A DNA stretch of 64,000 bases from Microvirga sp. TS319 (GCF_041276405.1 NZ_JBGGGT010000002.1:3015001-3079000); one strand, 5' to 3'; positions 33,043 to 42,713 are shown, counted from the stretch's first letter. The notes: generated by a model not told the origin, from the letters alone. A program made the numbers and translations.

Positions 33043-35574
33043 ATGGCCGCCACCAACCGTTCCACCGCACCGGAGAGCGTCGACATTCCCGTCCGGGGGA
33101 TGAGCTGCGCGTCCTGCGTCGGCCGTGTCGAGAAGGCGATCCGCGCGGTTCCCGGCGTGACGGCCGCGAATGTGAACCTGGCGACCGAACGGGCGCATGT
33201 GTCGTTCGCGGCCGACCGGGCCGATTCCCGCGCGGTGGCCGAGGCCATCCGGGCCGTGGGCTATGAGCCTGCGGAACACCACGCGGATCTCGCGATCGAG
33301 GGCATGACCTGCGCATCCTGCGTGGCGCGGGTCGAGAAGGCGCTCAAGCGCGTTCCCGGCGTGGTGGACGCCCGCGTGAATCTCGCGACCGGGCGCGCCG
33401 GCGTCGATTATCTCGGCGGACCCGACGTGGTCGCCCGGATGATCGCGGCCGTCGACGCGACGAGCTACGAGGCCCGCGAGATCCGCCAGGACCGGGACGA
33501 GACGGACCGGGAGCGCGCGGCCCGCGAGGCCGAGATCTCCGGCCTGAAGCGCGCTCTCGCCAGCGCGGCCGTCCTCACCCTGCCGGTCTTCGTGGTCGAG
33601 ATGGGTTCGCATTTCATCGACCCCATCCATGACTGGGTCATGAACGCCCTCGGCCACCAGACCAGCTGGTATCTGCAATTCGCCCTGACGACGCTCGTCC
33701 TGTTCGGACCAGGCCTGCGCTTCTTCAAAAAGGGAGTTCCCGCCCTGCTGCGAGGAGCGCCCGACATGAATTCCCTCGTCGTCCTCGGCACCAGCGCGGC
33801 CTATGCCTATTCGGTGGTGGCGACCTTCCTGCCGGAGGTTCTGCCGGCCGGCATGGCCAATGTCTATTACGAGGCGGCCGCCGTGATCGTGACGCTGATC
33901 CTGCTCGGCCGCTTCCTCGAAGCCAAGGCCAAGGGCCGGACCTCGGAGGCCATCAAGCGTCTCATCGGCCTCTCCCCCAAGACCGCACGAGTGATGCGCG
34001 ACGGCGTAACGCTGGAACTTCCACTCGACCAGGTGCTCACCGGCGACATCGTGCAGGTGCGCCCGGGCGAGAAGGTGCCGGTCGACGGCGAGGTCGTCGA
34101 AGGCTCCTCTTTCGTGGACGAATCCATGATCACCGGCGAGCCGGTTCCGGTCCGAAAATCGGCGGGCTCGGAGGTCGTCGGCGGCACGATCAACAAGAAT
34201 GGCGGCCTCACCTTCCGGGCCACGCGCATCGGCGCGGACACGGTCCTGTCTCAGATCATCCGCATGGTGGAGCAGGCGCAGGGTTCGAAGCTGCCGATTC
34301 AGACGATGGTCGACGCGATCACCGCATGGTTCGTGCCCGCCGTCATGGCGGCGGCGGCCCTGACTTTCGCCGCCTGGCTCATCCTCGGGCCGGAGCCCGC
34401 CCTCACCTTCGCGCTCGTCAATGCGGTGGCCGTGCTCATCATCGCCTGCCCCTGCGCCATGGGGCTGGCGACACCGACCTCGATCATGGTCGGCACGGGA
34501 CGCGCGGCGGAGCTCGGCGTACTCTTTCGCCGGGGCGAGGCGCTGCAGAGCCTGAAGGAGATCGGCGTCGTCGCGCTCGACAAGACGGGCACGCTCACGC
34601 AAGGACGCCCCGACCTGACGGATTTCGTCACCGCCGCCGGCTTCGCCGAGGCCGATACCTTGAGGCTCGTCGCGGCTGTGGAAACCCGCTCCGAGCACCC
34701 GATCGCCCAGGCGATCGTCGCGGCCGCCGAACGGCGGGGCTTGACGGTTCCCGTCCCCGAGAGCTTCGAGGCCGTGCCCGGCTTCGGCGTCTCGGCCGTC
34801 GTGGTGGGCCGCCGGGTCGATGTCGGCGCCGACCGCTTCATGCGGAAGCTCCGGCTCGACGTGGCCGCTTTCGCCGACACGGCGGCCCGCCTGGGCGCGG
34901 AGGGCAAGAGCCCGCTCTATGCCGCGATCGACGGCAGGCTCGCGGCCATCGTCGCCGTGGCGGACCCGATCAAGGAATCGACGCCGGAGGCCATCGCGGC
35001 CCTGCACGGCTTGGGCCTCAAGGTCGCGATGATCACCGGCGACAACCACAGGACCGCGCAGGCCATCGCACGGCGCATCGGCATCGACGAGGTGGTCGCG
35101 GAGGTGTTGCCCGATGGCAAGGTGGACGTGGTGAAGCGCCTGCGCCAAGCCCATGGCCGCATCGCCTTCGTGGGCGACGGGATCAACGACGCGCCCGCGC
35201 TGGCCGAGGCCGATATCGGTATCGCCATCGGCACGGGCACGGACATCGCCATCGAGAGCGCGGACGTGGTGCTCATGTCCGGGGATGTGCGCGGCGTCGT
35301 CAACGCCATCGCCCTGTCGAAGGCGACGATCCGCAATATCGGGCAGAACCTGTTCTGGGCCTTCGCCTACAACGTGGTCCTGATCCCGGTCGCCGCGGGC
35401 GTGCTCTATCCTGTCGACGGCACCCTTCTGTCGCCCGTCGTCGCGGCCGCCGCCATGGCGCTCTCCAGCGTCTTCGTGGTCGGCAACGCGCTGCGGCTGC
35501 GTCGCTTCAAGGCCCCTATCGAGACGCGGCAGGACCCAATGCCTGCCGCCCAAACCGCAGGAGGTGCGGCATGA
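33043..35574 (+). CDS. copA: Copper-translocating P-type ATPase
   Basis: 843 residues from the ATG at 33043 (AGGAG at 33031-33035; an earlier ATG at 32992 lies within the promoter and is rejected). Two N-terminal heavy-metal domains each have MSCASC / MTCASC. The CPC ion motif IACPCAMG lies in a membrane helix, the phosphorylation site is DKTGTLTQG, the ATP-binding domain has EHPIAQAI with the HP motif, and GDGINDAPA is the hinge. It exports Cu(I) from the cytosol. It is co-transcribed with cueR (ATGA overlap). Confidence 0.97.
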   Translation: MAATNRSTAPESVDIPVRGMSCASCVGRVEKAIRAVPGVTAANVNLATERAHVSFAADRADSRAVAEAIRAVGYEPAEHHADLAIEGMTCASCVARVEKALKRVPGVVDARVNLATGRAGVDYLGGPDVVARMIAAVDATSYEAREIRQDRDETDRERAAREAEISGLKRALASAAVLTLPVFVVEMGSHFIDPIHDWVMNALGHQTSWYLQFALTTLVLFGPGLRFFKKGVPALLRGAPDMNSLVVLGTSAAYAYSVVATFLPEVLPAGMANVYYEAAAVIVTLILLGRFLEAKAKGRTSEAIKRLIGLSPKTARVMRDGVTLELPLDQVLTGDIVQVRPGEKVPVDGEVVEGSSFVDESMITGEPVPVRKSAGSEVVGGTINKNGGLTFRATRIGADTVLSQIIRMVEQAQGSKLPIQTMVDAITAWFVPAVMAAAALTFAAWLILGPEPALTFALVNAVAVLIIACPCAMGLATPTSIMVGTGRAAELGVLFRRGEALQSLKEIGVVALDKTGTLTQGRPDLTDFVTAAGFAEADTLRLVAAVETRSEHPIAQAIVAAAERRGLTVPVPESFEAVPGFGVSAVVVGRRVDVGADRFMRKLRLDVAAFADTAARLGAEGKSPLYAAIDGRLAAIVAVADPIKESTPEAIAALHGLGLKVAMITGDNHRTAQAIARRIGIDEVVAEVLPDGKVDVVKRLRQAHGRIAFVGDGINDAPALAEADIGIAIGTGTDIAIESADVVLMSGDVRGVVNAIALSKATIRNIGQNLFWAFAYNVVLIPVAAGVLYPVDGTLLSPVVAAAAMALSSVFVVGNALRLRRFKAPIETRQDPMPAAQTAGGAA

Positions 35575-36020
35575 ACATTGGACAAGCGGCTTCGGCCTCC
35601 GGCGTTTCCGCCAAGATGATCCGGTACTACGAATCCACCGGCCTCATCCCGAAGACCGTGCGCACGGAGGCGGGCTACCGTGTCTATTCGGATGACGACG
35701 TGCATACGCTCCGCTTCATCCGCCGCGCCCGCGATCTCGGCTTCTCCGTGGAGCAGATCGCCGATCTCGTCTCGCTGTGGCGCGACCGCGAGCGCGCGAG
35801 CAAGGACGTGAAGGCCATTGCCCTCGGCCATGTGGACGTGCTCGAGCGCAAGATCCGCGAGCTGCAGGAGATGGCCTCGACCCTGAAACATCTCGCCGAG
35901 CATTGCTGCGGGGATTCGCGTCCCCATTGCCCGATACTCGAAGAACTCGCGAGCGAGGAACCGCTGCCCGTCCACGCGAGAGCGGAGGATGCGCGCTTCG
36001 GCGCTTTGGGCAAGGCGTAG
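35571..36020 (+). CDS. cueR: CueR-type MerR transcriptional regulator
   Basis: 149 residues. The N-terminal winged helix (1-70, [20 protein letters not shown]) is followed by a dimerisation helix and a C-terminal metal loop CCGDSRPHC, the Cys-x7-Cys-like pair that binds Cu(I) in CueR/HmrR. It overlaps the copA stop by ATGA, so the activator is encoded as the second gene of the operon it presumably regulates, giving positive feedback. The stop TAG lies at the edge of a palindromic repeat. Confidence 0.95.
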   Translation: MNIGQAASASGVSAKMIRYYESTGLIPKTVRTEAGYRVYSDDDVHTLRFIRRARDLGFSVEQIADLVSLWRDRERASKDVKAIALGHVDVLERKIRELQEMASTLKHLAEHCCGDSRPHCPILEELASEEPLPVHARAEDARFGALGKA

Positions 36021-36089
36021 AGCATCGACCGCAAAAGTGAGAACCGGTGTTGCGCGCAACGAGGCGCTCATCGAAGAAGGGAGCATCTG
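36020..36089. repeat. Intergenic palindromic repeat, copy 7
   Basis: AGAGCATCGACCGCAAAAGTGAG..., GGTGTTGCGCGCAACGAGG and GCGCTCATCGAAGAAGGGAG: partly decayed arms of the family, beginning at the cueR stop codon. Confidence 0.7.
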
Positions 36090-36092
36090 AAT

Positions 36093-36126
36093 CAAGCGTC
36101 CGCCGCGTTGAGGCGGCGGACGCTTG
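36093..36126. terminator. Long GC hairpin between convergent genes
   Basis: CAAGCGTCCGCCGC and GCGGCGGACGCTTG form a perfect 14-bp stem with a 6-base loop (GTTGAG). It lies between cueR (plus) and the VOC gene (minus, ending at 36133) and probably ends transcription from both sides, though no U tract follows on either strand. Confidence 0.6.
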
Positions 36127-36132
36127 CTCCCC

Positions 36133-36555
36133 TTACACGCCGAAGATCACATTCCCGTCTGGGCTGATCGCCCAGGCGGGGTTCCATGCGATCTCCCATG
36201 CATGCCCGTCAGGATCGGCCACATAGCCTCGAAAGCCCCCATGCGGCGGCGCGTCGGCCGGCCACATGATCCGGCCGCCTGAACGGGACAAGCGATCCAA
36301 CGTGGCCTGCACATCCTCGCGACGGGTGACATTGTGGGCGAGAGAACAGAGGCCCGGCGCGGCGGGATCCTCGCGCCGCATGTCCTCGGCAAGGGCGCGC
36401 CGGATCCATGTTCCGAGGACGAAACCGTTCATCTGGTAGAAGACGATGTCTTCGTTCTCGAAGACGGGCCTCCAGCCGAAACCTTCGACATAAAAGCGCC
36501 GGGAGCGGGCGAGATCGCCCACGCCGAGCGTGATGACGGATATCTGTTGCTGCAT
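36133..36555 (-). CDS. VOC-superfamily (glyoxalase/dioxygenase-like) protein
   Basis: 140 residues in two beta-alpha-beta-beta-beta modules: ISVITLGVGDLARSRRFYVE opens the first and NVTRREDVQATLDRLSRSGG the second; the conserved DPDGHAWEIAWNP closes the fold. VOC proteins are metal-dependent glyoxalases, dioxygenases or resistance binders. The usual metal-ligand His of the first module is not obvious, so the activity is unknown. It converges on cueR, separated by a long hairpin. Confidence 0.88.
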   Translation of the reverse strand: MQQQISVITLGVGDLARSRRFYVEGFGWRPVFENEDIVFYQMNGFVLGTWIRRALAEDMRREDPAAPGLCSLAHNVTRREDVQATLDRLSRSGGRIMWPADAPPHGGFRGYVADPDGHAWEIAWNPAWAISPDGNVIFGV

Positions 36556-36740
36556 CAGGTCATGTCCCTACGTTGTCCTGGCGCACCATGCGCCAGGGCT
36601 CACGTCATGGGACTTGGTGCAACCGCACCAGCCAGAGCTTCCCGCGGGAAACGACCGGGCTAACCAAACCGGTCCGCCTTTTTCGACGGCGCAAGAGTAC
36701 CCGTCCCGGGCTCCCGGTCAAGAACCGAGGCGTCGGCGCC

Positions 36741-37331
36741 TCAGGCCGCCATCTCGACCTCGCGGCCGCGGCCGAGCTCGTGCATCCACTGCGCGAATTC
36801 GGGCTTGCGCCCGATCTGGCGTCCGTAGTGCCGGCGCAGGGCGTCGACGAGGCGGCCGTTGCGGGACAGACAATCGTCGGCGAACGCGATCATGCGCGAG
36901 TTCGGCCAGGCCTGGGGCCTGATCTCGACCAGGCGCTCGAAGAGACGGTCTTCGCTTTCCTCGGGCGTGCTCTGGGCCATCAGGGTGAGCATCGCGGCGG
37001 TCGAACGCGAAATGCCCATGTGGCAATGAACGAGCAGATGCCCTTCCGTCCGCTGGGCCCTGCCCGCCGCCACCTCGTCGCCGAAGCGCAGCACGGCCTC
37101 CACATGCTCGGCCTGCGGCAGGATCATGCCCTCGATGGGATTGATGATGTCGTGGAAGCGCAGGATCGTGCGGTGGTGGGGATCGTAGGCCCCGAAAGCC
37201 TCCGGATCCGGATGGTCCGGATCGAGAATCGAGAGCACATGCGTGACGGCCCTCTCCTTCTGGTCCGGCAGTTCGGAAATCCCGCAGATCGTCAGCATGG
37301 AAATGGCAAGAGATTGCATCGCGTCACTCAT
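36741..37331 (-). CDS. Protein-tyrosine-phosphatase-like protein
   Basis: About 196 residues. The Cys-based phosphatase loop HCHMGISRS is intact (H-C-x4-G-x-x-R with Cys nucleophile and Arg), in a dual-specificity/PTP-like fold with SILDPDHPD upstream as a possible general-acid region. The start at 37331 removes an unlikely upstream extension. There is no signal peptide, so a cytosolic phosphatase is expected; substrates could be phospho-Tyr/Ser, inositol or sugar phosphates. Stands alone between the VOC gene and the L,D-transpeptidase. Confidence 0.85.
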   Translation of the reverse strand: MSDAMQSLAISMLTICGISELPDQKERAVTHVLSILDPDHPDPEAFGAYDPHHRTILRFHDIINPIEGMILPQAEHVEAVLRFGDEVAAGRAQRTEGHLLVHCHMGISRSTAAMLTLMAQSTPEESEDRLFERLVEIRPQAWPNSRMIAFADDCLSRNGRLVDALRRHYGRQIGRKPEFAQWMHELGRGREVEMAA

Positions 37332-37513
37332 TGAAGGAAAGGCCGTGCCCCTCGCAGGGCCCTGCGCGGATGTTGTACCCATCCTGGGGGAAGCCTTTCA
37401 ACCCTGCCCAATGATTGTGTCCTTTTGATCACAGCGCGGCTCAGCCACATTTCTGCCATTGCAGTAACACCTTGTTGTCACCACCTGGGCTATGAACTTC
37501 TTGGATCTTTAGC

Positions 37514-37535
37514 GCCGCCAGCAACTCCTGGCGGC
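37514..37535. other. Perfect short inverted repeat upstream of L,D-transpeptidase
   Basis: GCCGCCAG-CAACTC-CTGGCGGC, an 8-bp stem and 6-base loop followed by AAAAG on the plus strand. It lies 69 bp before the transpeptidase start and could be a leftover terminator or a 5'-untranslated hairpin. Confidence 0.4.
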
Positions 37536-37603
37536 AAAAGCGAAAAACCAGAAACTGCGAGCCTCCCCCACTGATGTTTGCTCTAACGGCCTCACGCTTG
37601 CCC

Positions 37604-38308
37604 ATGTTGCGAAACGCCATCCGCTTCTGCGCCCTGATTCTTCCGATGGCGCTCGCCGCCTGTGTCACGACGTCGGGTCCGCCGCAGCAGGCGGTCAGCC
37701 GCATCGATCCCGCCTTCATGGCCATGTACGGCTCGCGTCCGGACGAGACCCATCCGCTTCCCGCCACCGACATCTCCGAAGTCGACCCGCGCTTCCTGCG
37801 CCGAGAGGTTGCCTATTATGGCCGCGAGGAACCCGGCACCGTCGTGGTCGACACCTCGGCCCGGTATCTCTATCTCGTGCGGGAAGGCGGCCGCGCCATC
37901 CGCTACGGTATCGGCGTGGGCAAGGAAGGCATGGCCTGGGCCGGCCGCGCGCGCGTCGGCCGCAAGGCCGCATGGCCGAACTGGACGCCCACCGCCGCGA
38001 TGATCAAGCGCGAACCCGAGCGCAACCGTCCATGGGCAGGCGGCATGCCCGGCGGCCTTCAGAACCCCCTCGGTGCCCGCGCGCTCTATCTCTACAACAA
38101 CGGCGTCGACACCATGTACCGCATCCATGGCACGACGGAGCCCTGGTCGATCGGCCAATCGGTCTCGTCCGGCTGCATCCGCATGTTCAATCAGGACGTG
38201 ATCGACCTGTACAACCGCGTGCCCGTCGGCTCGCCGGTGGTGGTGCTGAACGGCCGCAGCCCGTTCAACGACGTCGACACGGAAGACGGCCGCGTCTCCT
38301 ATTACTGA
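37604..38308 (+). CDS. L,D-transpeptidase (ErfK/YbiS/YcfS/YnhG) lipoprotein
   Basis: 234 residues from the ATG at 37604. The N-terminus MLRNAIRFCALILPMALAAC is a lipoprotein signal with lipobox LAAC, so the protein is probably membrane-anchored in the periplasm. The YkuD domain follows (GTVVVDTSARYLYLVREG) with the catalytic motif HGTTEPWSIGQSVSSGCIRM, including the His and Cys. It cross-links peptidoglycan by 3-3 links or attaches proteins to it. A strong terminator-like hairpin lies just after the gene. Confidence 0.93.
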   Translation: MLRNAIRFCALILPMALAACVTTSGPPQQAVSRIDPAFMAMYGSRPDETHPLPATDISEVDPRFLRREVAYYGREEPGTVVVDTSARYLYLVREGGRAIRYGIGVGKEGMAWAGRARVGRKAAWPNWTPTAAMIKREPERNRPWAGGMPGGLQNPLGARALYLYNNGVDTMYRIHGTTEPWSIGQSVSSGCIRMFNQDVIDLYNRVPVGSPVVVLNGRSPFNDVDTEDGRVSYY

Positions 38309-38337
38309 TCCGACAGCCTCCCCTCCCGATCATGAAG

Positions 38338-38364
38338 CAAGGGCCGGTCTTAGACCGGCCCTTG
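38338..38364 (+). terminator. Rho-independent-like terminator after L,D-transpeptidase
   Basis: CAAGGGCCGGTC-TTA-GACCGGCCCTTG is a perfect 12-bp stem followed by TCTTTG on the plus strand. Confidence 0.85.
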
Positions 38365-38459
38365 TCTTTGGCGTACCGGACTTCCTGGGGAGCTTCCCCT
38401 GGAGGGCTGAACGCACTGTCCTATGAATCATTGTCCAGGCTCCGTGCGAAGGATTGCTC

Positions 38460-38876
38460 ATGGACGATTGGTTCCCGCAGGCCTTGAAGCTCACCACACG
38501 CGCCATCGAGGTCGGCGGCATCGCCATCATCGTCCTCGGCACCTTGGGGGCGACACTCGCCGTCCTCTGGCAGTTGCTTCAGGGGCGCGGCTTGGACGAC
38601 ATCTTCGGGCTCTACCGCTCCAATATCGGGCGCGCGATCCTGCTCGGCCTCGAGTTTCTCGTTGCGGCCGACATCATCAACACGGTCGCCATCGAGCCGT
38701 CCCTGGAAAGCCTGCTCATCCTCGGCGGCATCGTGCTCATCCGCACCTTCCTGAGCTTCTCCCTCGAAGTGGAGATCGAGGGGCGCTGGCCGTGGAAACG
38801 GCACCGAAGCGAGCCCGGCGACAAGGGCCGTGGCCCGGGCAGCTTGGCGGTTGACGGCGCGGATTTGCGCTCATAA
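38460..38876 (+). CDS. DUF1622 membrane protein
   Basis: 138 residues from the ATG at 38460 with AAGGA upstream (a TTG two codons earlier is less likely). The protein has three membrane helices: TTRAIEVGGIAIIVLGTLGA, FLVAADIINTVAIEP and SLLILGGIVLIRTFLSFSLE, the signature DUF1622 pattern (LGLEFLVAADII then RTFLSFSLEVEIEG). The C-terminal 30 residues are polar and cytosolic. Its function is not known. It is encoded after the transpeptidase terminator, so it has its own promoter. Confidence 0.88.
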   Translation: MDDWFPQALKLTTRAIEVGGIAIIVLGTLGATLAVLWQLLQGRGLDDIFGLYRSNIGRAILLGLEFLVAADIINTVAIEPSLESLLILGGIVLIRTFLSFSLEVEIEGRWPWKRHRSEPGDKGRGPGSLAVDGADLRS

Positions 38877-39091
38877 GAAAACACTCCGGCCCGCAAGCCG
38901 CCGCCGCCCTTCAAGCGTCCGTCGGCTCCACAATCTGCCTTTTCCTCCGCTCCACCCATGTGTGGATGGCGTGTGATCGCGCACATCCGTCCGCGATCTC
39001 CTCCGGCAGGTTTTCCATCTGACTCGAAGCAGCCCTCTGTTCCTCTCGCGCATAGTCCGCGACAGGCTGCCTCCAGCGACAGCTTTCGACC

Positions 39092-39904
39092 ATGACGACT
39101 TTCGACACAGGCACATTCCTGAGCCGCATTCCCTTCGCGAAGATCGGCTCCGGCCCCGACCCCATCGTTGTTCTCAACGGCGGGCAGGCCTTCGTCCGGC
39201 GCCCCACGCCCGCCCGCACGGCGAGAGATGCCAGGCGCATCGCCCGGCTCCTGCCGTCCCATCGCACGGCCTATCTGCTCGGCTACGATCCCGCGCCGCC
39301 GGCGGGCTACAGCATCGGCACCATCGTCGGGGACGTGTCGCGGATCCTGCGCGAGGAGATCGGCCCCGCGAGCGTGATGGGCATTTCCTTCGGCGGCTTC
39401 GCGGCGACGCGTCTGGCCGCCGACCATCCCGATCTCGTCAAGGATCTGGTCCTCATGGTGAGCGCTCACCGCTTCTCGCGGGAAGGCCGTCGCAGCGTCG
39501 ACCGGCAGATCGCCTGCGCCTGGCAGGGCGATTTCGAGGGCTTCCTCGACGAATTCGGCCTCGTCTTCCGACGCCCCTGGCTCAACTGGCTGCTCCGGAT
39601 GCGCCTGAAGCAGGAGCGCAGCAGGCTCCGGGAGACGATGAACGATCCCGCCACCATCGTGCGCGGCCTCCACGCGGTGGCGGGCGAGGATTTTGGCTCA
39701 AATCCGGATTGGCTGAAAGCGATCCGGGCCCGCACGCTCCTCGTCGGCGCGACCCGCGACCCGTTCTTCGACGTCGACGCGATGGAGGAAACGGCCCGGC
39801 TGATTCCCTCCTCGCAGCTCAAGCTGTTCAGGGGCGAAACGCACATGCTTCCCGTCGAACGGACCCGGGCCGTGGCGAGGGCCGTGAAGGCGTTTCTGCA
39901 GTGA
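39092..39904 (+). CDS. Alpha/beta-hydrolase-fold protein
   Basis: 270 residues. The nucleophile elbow is GISFGG (Gly-x-Ser-x-Gly), the acid lies near ATRDPFFDVDAM, and the His near RGETHMLPVERT, giving a complete catalytic triad in the right order. The fold start PIVVLNGGQAFVRRPT lacks the usual oxyanion HG motif. No signal peptide, cytosolic. The substrate cannot be predicted. It is monocistronic and is followed by a long stretch of repeats. Confidence 0.85.
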   Translation: MTTFDTGTFLSRIPFAKIGSGPDPIVVLNGGQAFVRRPTPARTARDARRIARLLPSHRTAYLLGYDPAPPAGYSIGTIVGDVSRILREEIGPASVMGISFGGFAATRLAADHPDLVKDLVLMVSAHRFSREGRRSVDRQIACAWQGDFEGFLDEFGLVFRRPWLNWLLRMRLKQERSRLRETMNDPATIVRGLHAVAGEDFGSNPDWLKAIRARTLLVGATRDPFFDVDAMEETARLIPSSQLKLFRGETHMLPVERTRAVARAVKAFLQ

Positions 39905-40220
39905 TGATCGGAAGCGGAGGGAACCTTTTTCGTGTCCTTCCCGCCTCCCCGTCCTGGCCGTCCCCGGACTTGATCCGGGGATCAGCCCTGACCATCCACG
40001 CCTTGGAACCGGAGCCGCTCTTTCGCGCGATGCTCCACTCCTTGAATGGCGCATCGTTGCGAGCGGACCCGGAGGGCCGCGTCAGCGAAAACCGGGTCCA
40101 CTTTTCCGCACGATGCGCTAGAGCCTTTTCCGCAAAAGTGGATGCCGGTTTTGCGAAGAAAAGGCGTCTTTCTCAAACAACAAATGCCTTTTCCGTGAAC
40201 CGAAGTTCATGGAAAAGGCT
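39905..40220. other. Repeat-filled intergenic region between convergent genes
   Basis: No gene. Consists of the second repeat family (39950-40002) followed by the large composite repeat (copy 8). Confidence 0.7.
39950..40002. repeat. Second palindromic repeat family, further copy
   Basis: CGTCCTGGCCGTCCCCGGAC ... TTGATCCGGGGATCAG ... CCATCCACGCC. The inverted repeat CCCCGGACTTGATCCGGGG is the same design as at 8771-8793. Confidence 0.6.
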
Positions 40221-40224
40221 CTAG
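40027..40224. repeat. Intergenic palindromic repeat, copy 8 (large composite)
   Basis: Modules include CGATGCTCCACTCCTTGAAT, GCGCATCGTTGCGAGCGGAC with GGAGGGCCGCG, AAAACCGGGTCCACTTTTCC-GCACGATGCGCTAG, and a third arm pair AGAGCCTTTTCCGCAAAAGT ... GAAAAGGCTCTAG (40131-40223). The last pair closes a ~90-bp hairpin with GCCTTTTC...GAAAAGGC. The right edge holds the purC stop codon. Confidence 0.8.
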
Positions 40225-41195
40225 AAGTACCGCGCCAGATTGGTCCGGATGCGCTCCAGCACCGGCACGCCTGCATCCGGCAGAGCGAAGGTCCGGCCGG
40301 TGATACGCTCATAGGCGTCGATATAGACACGCGAGGTTTCCAGAATCACGTCGGCGGGGATTTCGGGGATCGGGTCCTTGTAGGGATCGCAGCGCGCGAC
40401 GACCCAGCTGCGCACGAAATCCTTGTCGAAGCTCTCGGGCCGCTCGCCCGCCTCGAAGCGCTCCGCATAGCTCTCGGCGAACCAGTAGCGGCTGCTGTCG
40501 GGCGTGTGGATCTCGTCGGCGATCATGATCCGGCCCGCCTCGTCGATACCGAACTCGTATTTGGTGTCGACGAGGATCAGGCCGCGCGCCGCTGCCATCT
40601 CGCGGCCCCTCGCGAAGAGCGCGAGAGCGTAATCCGACACGGTCTTCCACTGCTCGGCGGTCAGCAGCTTGCGCTCGACGATCTCATCCGCGGTCAGCGG
40701 CTCGTCGTGGCCGCCATGGAAGGCCTTCGTGGTCGGCGTGATGATCGTGTGCGGCAGCTTCTGGTTGTCGCGCATGCCGTCCGGCAGGCGGATGCCGTAC
40801 ATCTCGCGCGCGCCCTGCTTGTAGAGCGAGAGGATCGAGGTGCCGGTGGTTCCGGCGAGATAATCGCGCACCACGATCTCGACCGGCAGGATGGTGAGCG
40901 TCTTGCACACGGCCACGTTCGGATCGGGATATTCGATGATGTGGTTGGGGCAGAGATCGGCTGTCTGCTCGAACCAGTACCGGGCGGTCTGCGTGAGCAC
41001 CTGCCCTTTGAGCGGAATGGCCGCCAAGTTGCGGTCGAAGGCGCTGATGCGGTCGGACGCGATGATGATGCGCCGCCCGTCCGGCAGGTCGTAATTGTCG
41101 CGCACCTTGCCCCGGTAATGGTTCGGCAGTTCCGGGATCGTCGCATCCTCGAGAACGTAACCGGCATATGCCCCGAGGGCTGCTTGATCGACCAT
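40221..41195 (-). CDS. purC: Phosphoribosylaminoimidazole-succinocarboxamide synthase (SAICAR synthetase)
   Basis: 324 residues, the longer form of the enzyme. It condenses CAIR with aspartate using ATP in purine synthesis. Motifs: [29 protein letters not shown] (the SDRISAFD signature), [28 protein letters not shown]. The ATG at 41195 has AGGTG upstream and is preferred to the GTG at 41201. Isolated from other pur genes. Its TAG stop is the last triplet of the neighbouring repeat. Confidence 0.96.
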   Translation of the reverse strand: MVDQAALGAYAGYVLEDATIPELPNHYRGKVRDNYDLPDGRRIIIASDRISAFDRNLAAIPLKGQVLTQTARYWFEQTADLCPNHIIEYPDPNVAVCKTLTILPVEIVVRDYLAGTTGTSILSLYKQGAREMYGIRLPDGMRDNQKLPHTIITPTTKAFHGGHDEPLTADEIVERKLLTAEQWKTVSDYALALFARGREMAAARGLILVDTKYEFGIDEAGRIMIADEIHTPDSSRYWFAESYAERFEAGERPESFDKDFVRSWVVARCDPYKDPIPEIPADVILETSRVYIDAYERITGRTFALPDAGVPVLERIRTNLARYF

Positions 41196-41250
41196 GCTCA
41201 CCTGCCACGGCTGTTCGGGTTCCAGCCCTCCACGGGGCCACGCCGACTTC

Positions 41251-41430
41251 TAGCGCATCGTGCGAAAAAGTGGACCCGGTTTTTCGCCAGAACGATGCGC
41301 TCCATCTAAGAGGCGAACATCGTGCGGACCCAGCGGGCCGCGCGAGCGAAAAGCGGACCCGATTTTCACGAACGTGGCCCGCTGGGTCCGCTCAAACGAT
41401 GCGCTCATCTCAGAAGGGAGCATCGGATCC
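41251..41430. repeat. Intergenic palindromic repeat, copy 9 (composite)
   Basis: TAGCGCATCGTGCGAAAAAG ... GGTTTTTCGCCAGAACGATG, then CATCGTGCGGACCCAGCGGG-CCGCG, AGCGGACCCGATTTTCACG and GCGCTCATCTCAGAAGGGAG-CATCGG. Lies between the purC promoter region and the end of the LolA-like gene. Confidence 0.8.
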
Positions 41431-41489
41431 CCGGGCAGGTTAGCCCCCGGCTCGAGAAACATAGGCCTTTCCACGGGTTCAGTTGGGGT

Positions 41490-42581
41490 TCAGTTGGCCC
41501 CGGCGCTCCTGCGCTGCACCACGTTGAGGCCGGACAGGACCACAGTCGTCTCGTAGCCTTGGGAATCCACGATGGTCCATTGTTTGAGGGCGTTCGCGCG
41601 GCTGTCGAAGCGCAGCGTGATCTTGGACGTTCCGCCGAGCGTCGCGCTGTCGTCGAACGCCACCGTGATCACGCCGTCGCGGCCGATCTGGACGTCGCGG
41701 ATCTTCGTGTCGCGCGCCAGATCGACGTTCTCCTGCACCAGGAACTTCAGGGGCGTCTGGCCAACCGGATAGACGTCGTTGGTGCCGAGCTTCTTGTCCC
41801 GGATCGCCACGTTGCGCCCGTCCGACACGATCTCGAGGGTGCTCGGCGGCGAATAGGCAAAGTGCAGCCGCCCCGGACGCTGCACGGAGAGGGTTCCCTC
41901 AACCTGCTGCCCGTTGGGGTTCTTCTGCACGAAATAGGCGGACATCTGCTCCATGCTGTTGAAATAGGCGTTCACCCGCTCCAGGGCGGCGGCCGGAGAG
42001 GTCGGGTTGGGCGGCGAAACGGGCGTGACGGGGGCGGCCCGGGCCGCGACGGAGGTCGGCGCCGGAGCGCTTTGCGAGGGCGTCGCGCGCGCGGGCTTCG
42101 GCGGCTCGGGCACCTTGACGGGAGCCGGCTCGGGAGCTTTCGGCGCTTCGGCCGCCTGGGCCGGCGACTGCGGCGCGGGCGTCGGGGTTTCCGAGACGGC
42201 CTCCTTCACCGCAGGCGCGGCGGGAGCGGGTTTCGGCTCAGGTGCGGCCGCCGGCTGGAGTTGAGGCTGCGCGGCCTGCTGGCGGGTCGACGGCTTCGGC
42301 TTGGGCGCCGCAGTTTTGGTCAGGGGCTTGACTTGGGGCTTGGCCTGGGGCTTCGCCTGCGGCTGAACCGGCACTGGGGGCGCCGCGGGAGCGGCAGGCT
42401 CCGCCTGCTGAACCGGAGCGGCCTGCGCGTCCGGTGCGCCGCCCTGCCCCTGACCGGGCTTGAAGATGCCGTCGAGGAAGCGCGTCAGCGGATCGGCCGC
42501 CCGCTGCTGGGCGAGAGCCGGCGTGGCGAGCGCCAGAACGAGGGCGAGACCGGCGGAGCGGCGCAAAGACTTCTTGAGCAT
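41490..42581 (-). CDS. Outer-membrane lipoprotein carrier protein LolA-like, with long Pro/Ala/Lys linker
   Basis: 363 residues from the ATG at 42581. A signal peptide (SLRRSAGLALVLALATPALA, cleavage before QQR) is followed by about 160 residues of Pro/Ala/Gln/Lys-rich low complexity (PQAKPQAKPQVKPLTK), then a LolA-like domain (about 195-363): ALERVNAYFNSMEQMSAYFV, GTLSVQRPGRLHFAYSPPST and LKQWTIVDSQGYETTVVLSG. LolA normally has ~200 residues and no such linker. The function is presumably lipoprotein shuttling across the periplasm, perhaps with a tether; this is inferred. Confidence 0.85.
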   Translation of the reverse strand: MLKKSLRRSAGLALVLALATPALAQQRAADPLTRFLDGIFKPGQGQGGAPDAQAAPVQQAEPAAPAAPPVPVQPQAKPQAKPQVKPLTKTAAPKPKPSTRQQAAQPQLQPAAAPEPKPAPAAPAVKEAVSETPTPAPQSPAQAAEAPKAPEPAPVKVPEPPKPARATPSQSAPAPTSVAARAAPVTPVSPPNPTSPAAALERVNAYFNSMEQMSAYFVQKNPNGQQVEGTLSVQRPGRLHFAYSPPSTLEIVSDGRNVAIRDKKLGTNDVYPVGQTPLKFLVQENVDLARDTKIRDVQIGRDGVITVAFDDSATLGGTSKITLRFDSRANALKQWTIVDSQGYETTVVLSGLNVVQRRSAGAN

Positions 42582-42713
42582 GACTCGACTGCAAACCCGA
42601 AAATAGGACATATCCGCAAGGCGGCTCGCCGCGTGAGCGTGGCGGTCCAGCCTTATCGCGTCGATAAAGGGCTGAATGAAGGCACTAATTTGGGGATGAA
42701 AGCGAGTCGCGTC

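Noticed and set aside
32821..35553. 910-codon minus-strand ORF opposite copA
   Set aside because: Antisense shadow; His/Asp/Arg-rich composition, no recognisable domain.
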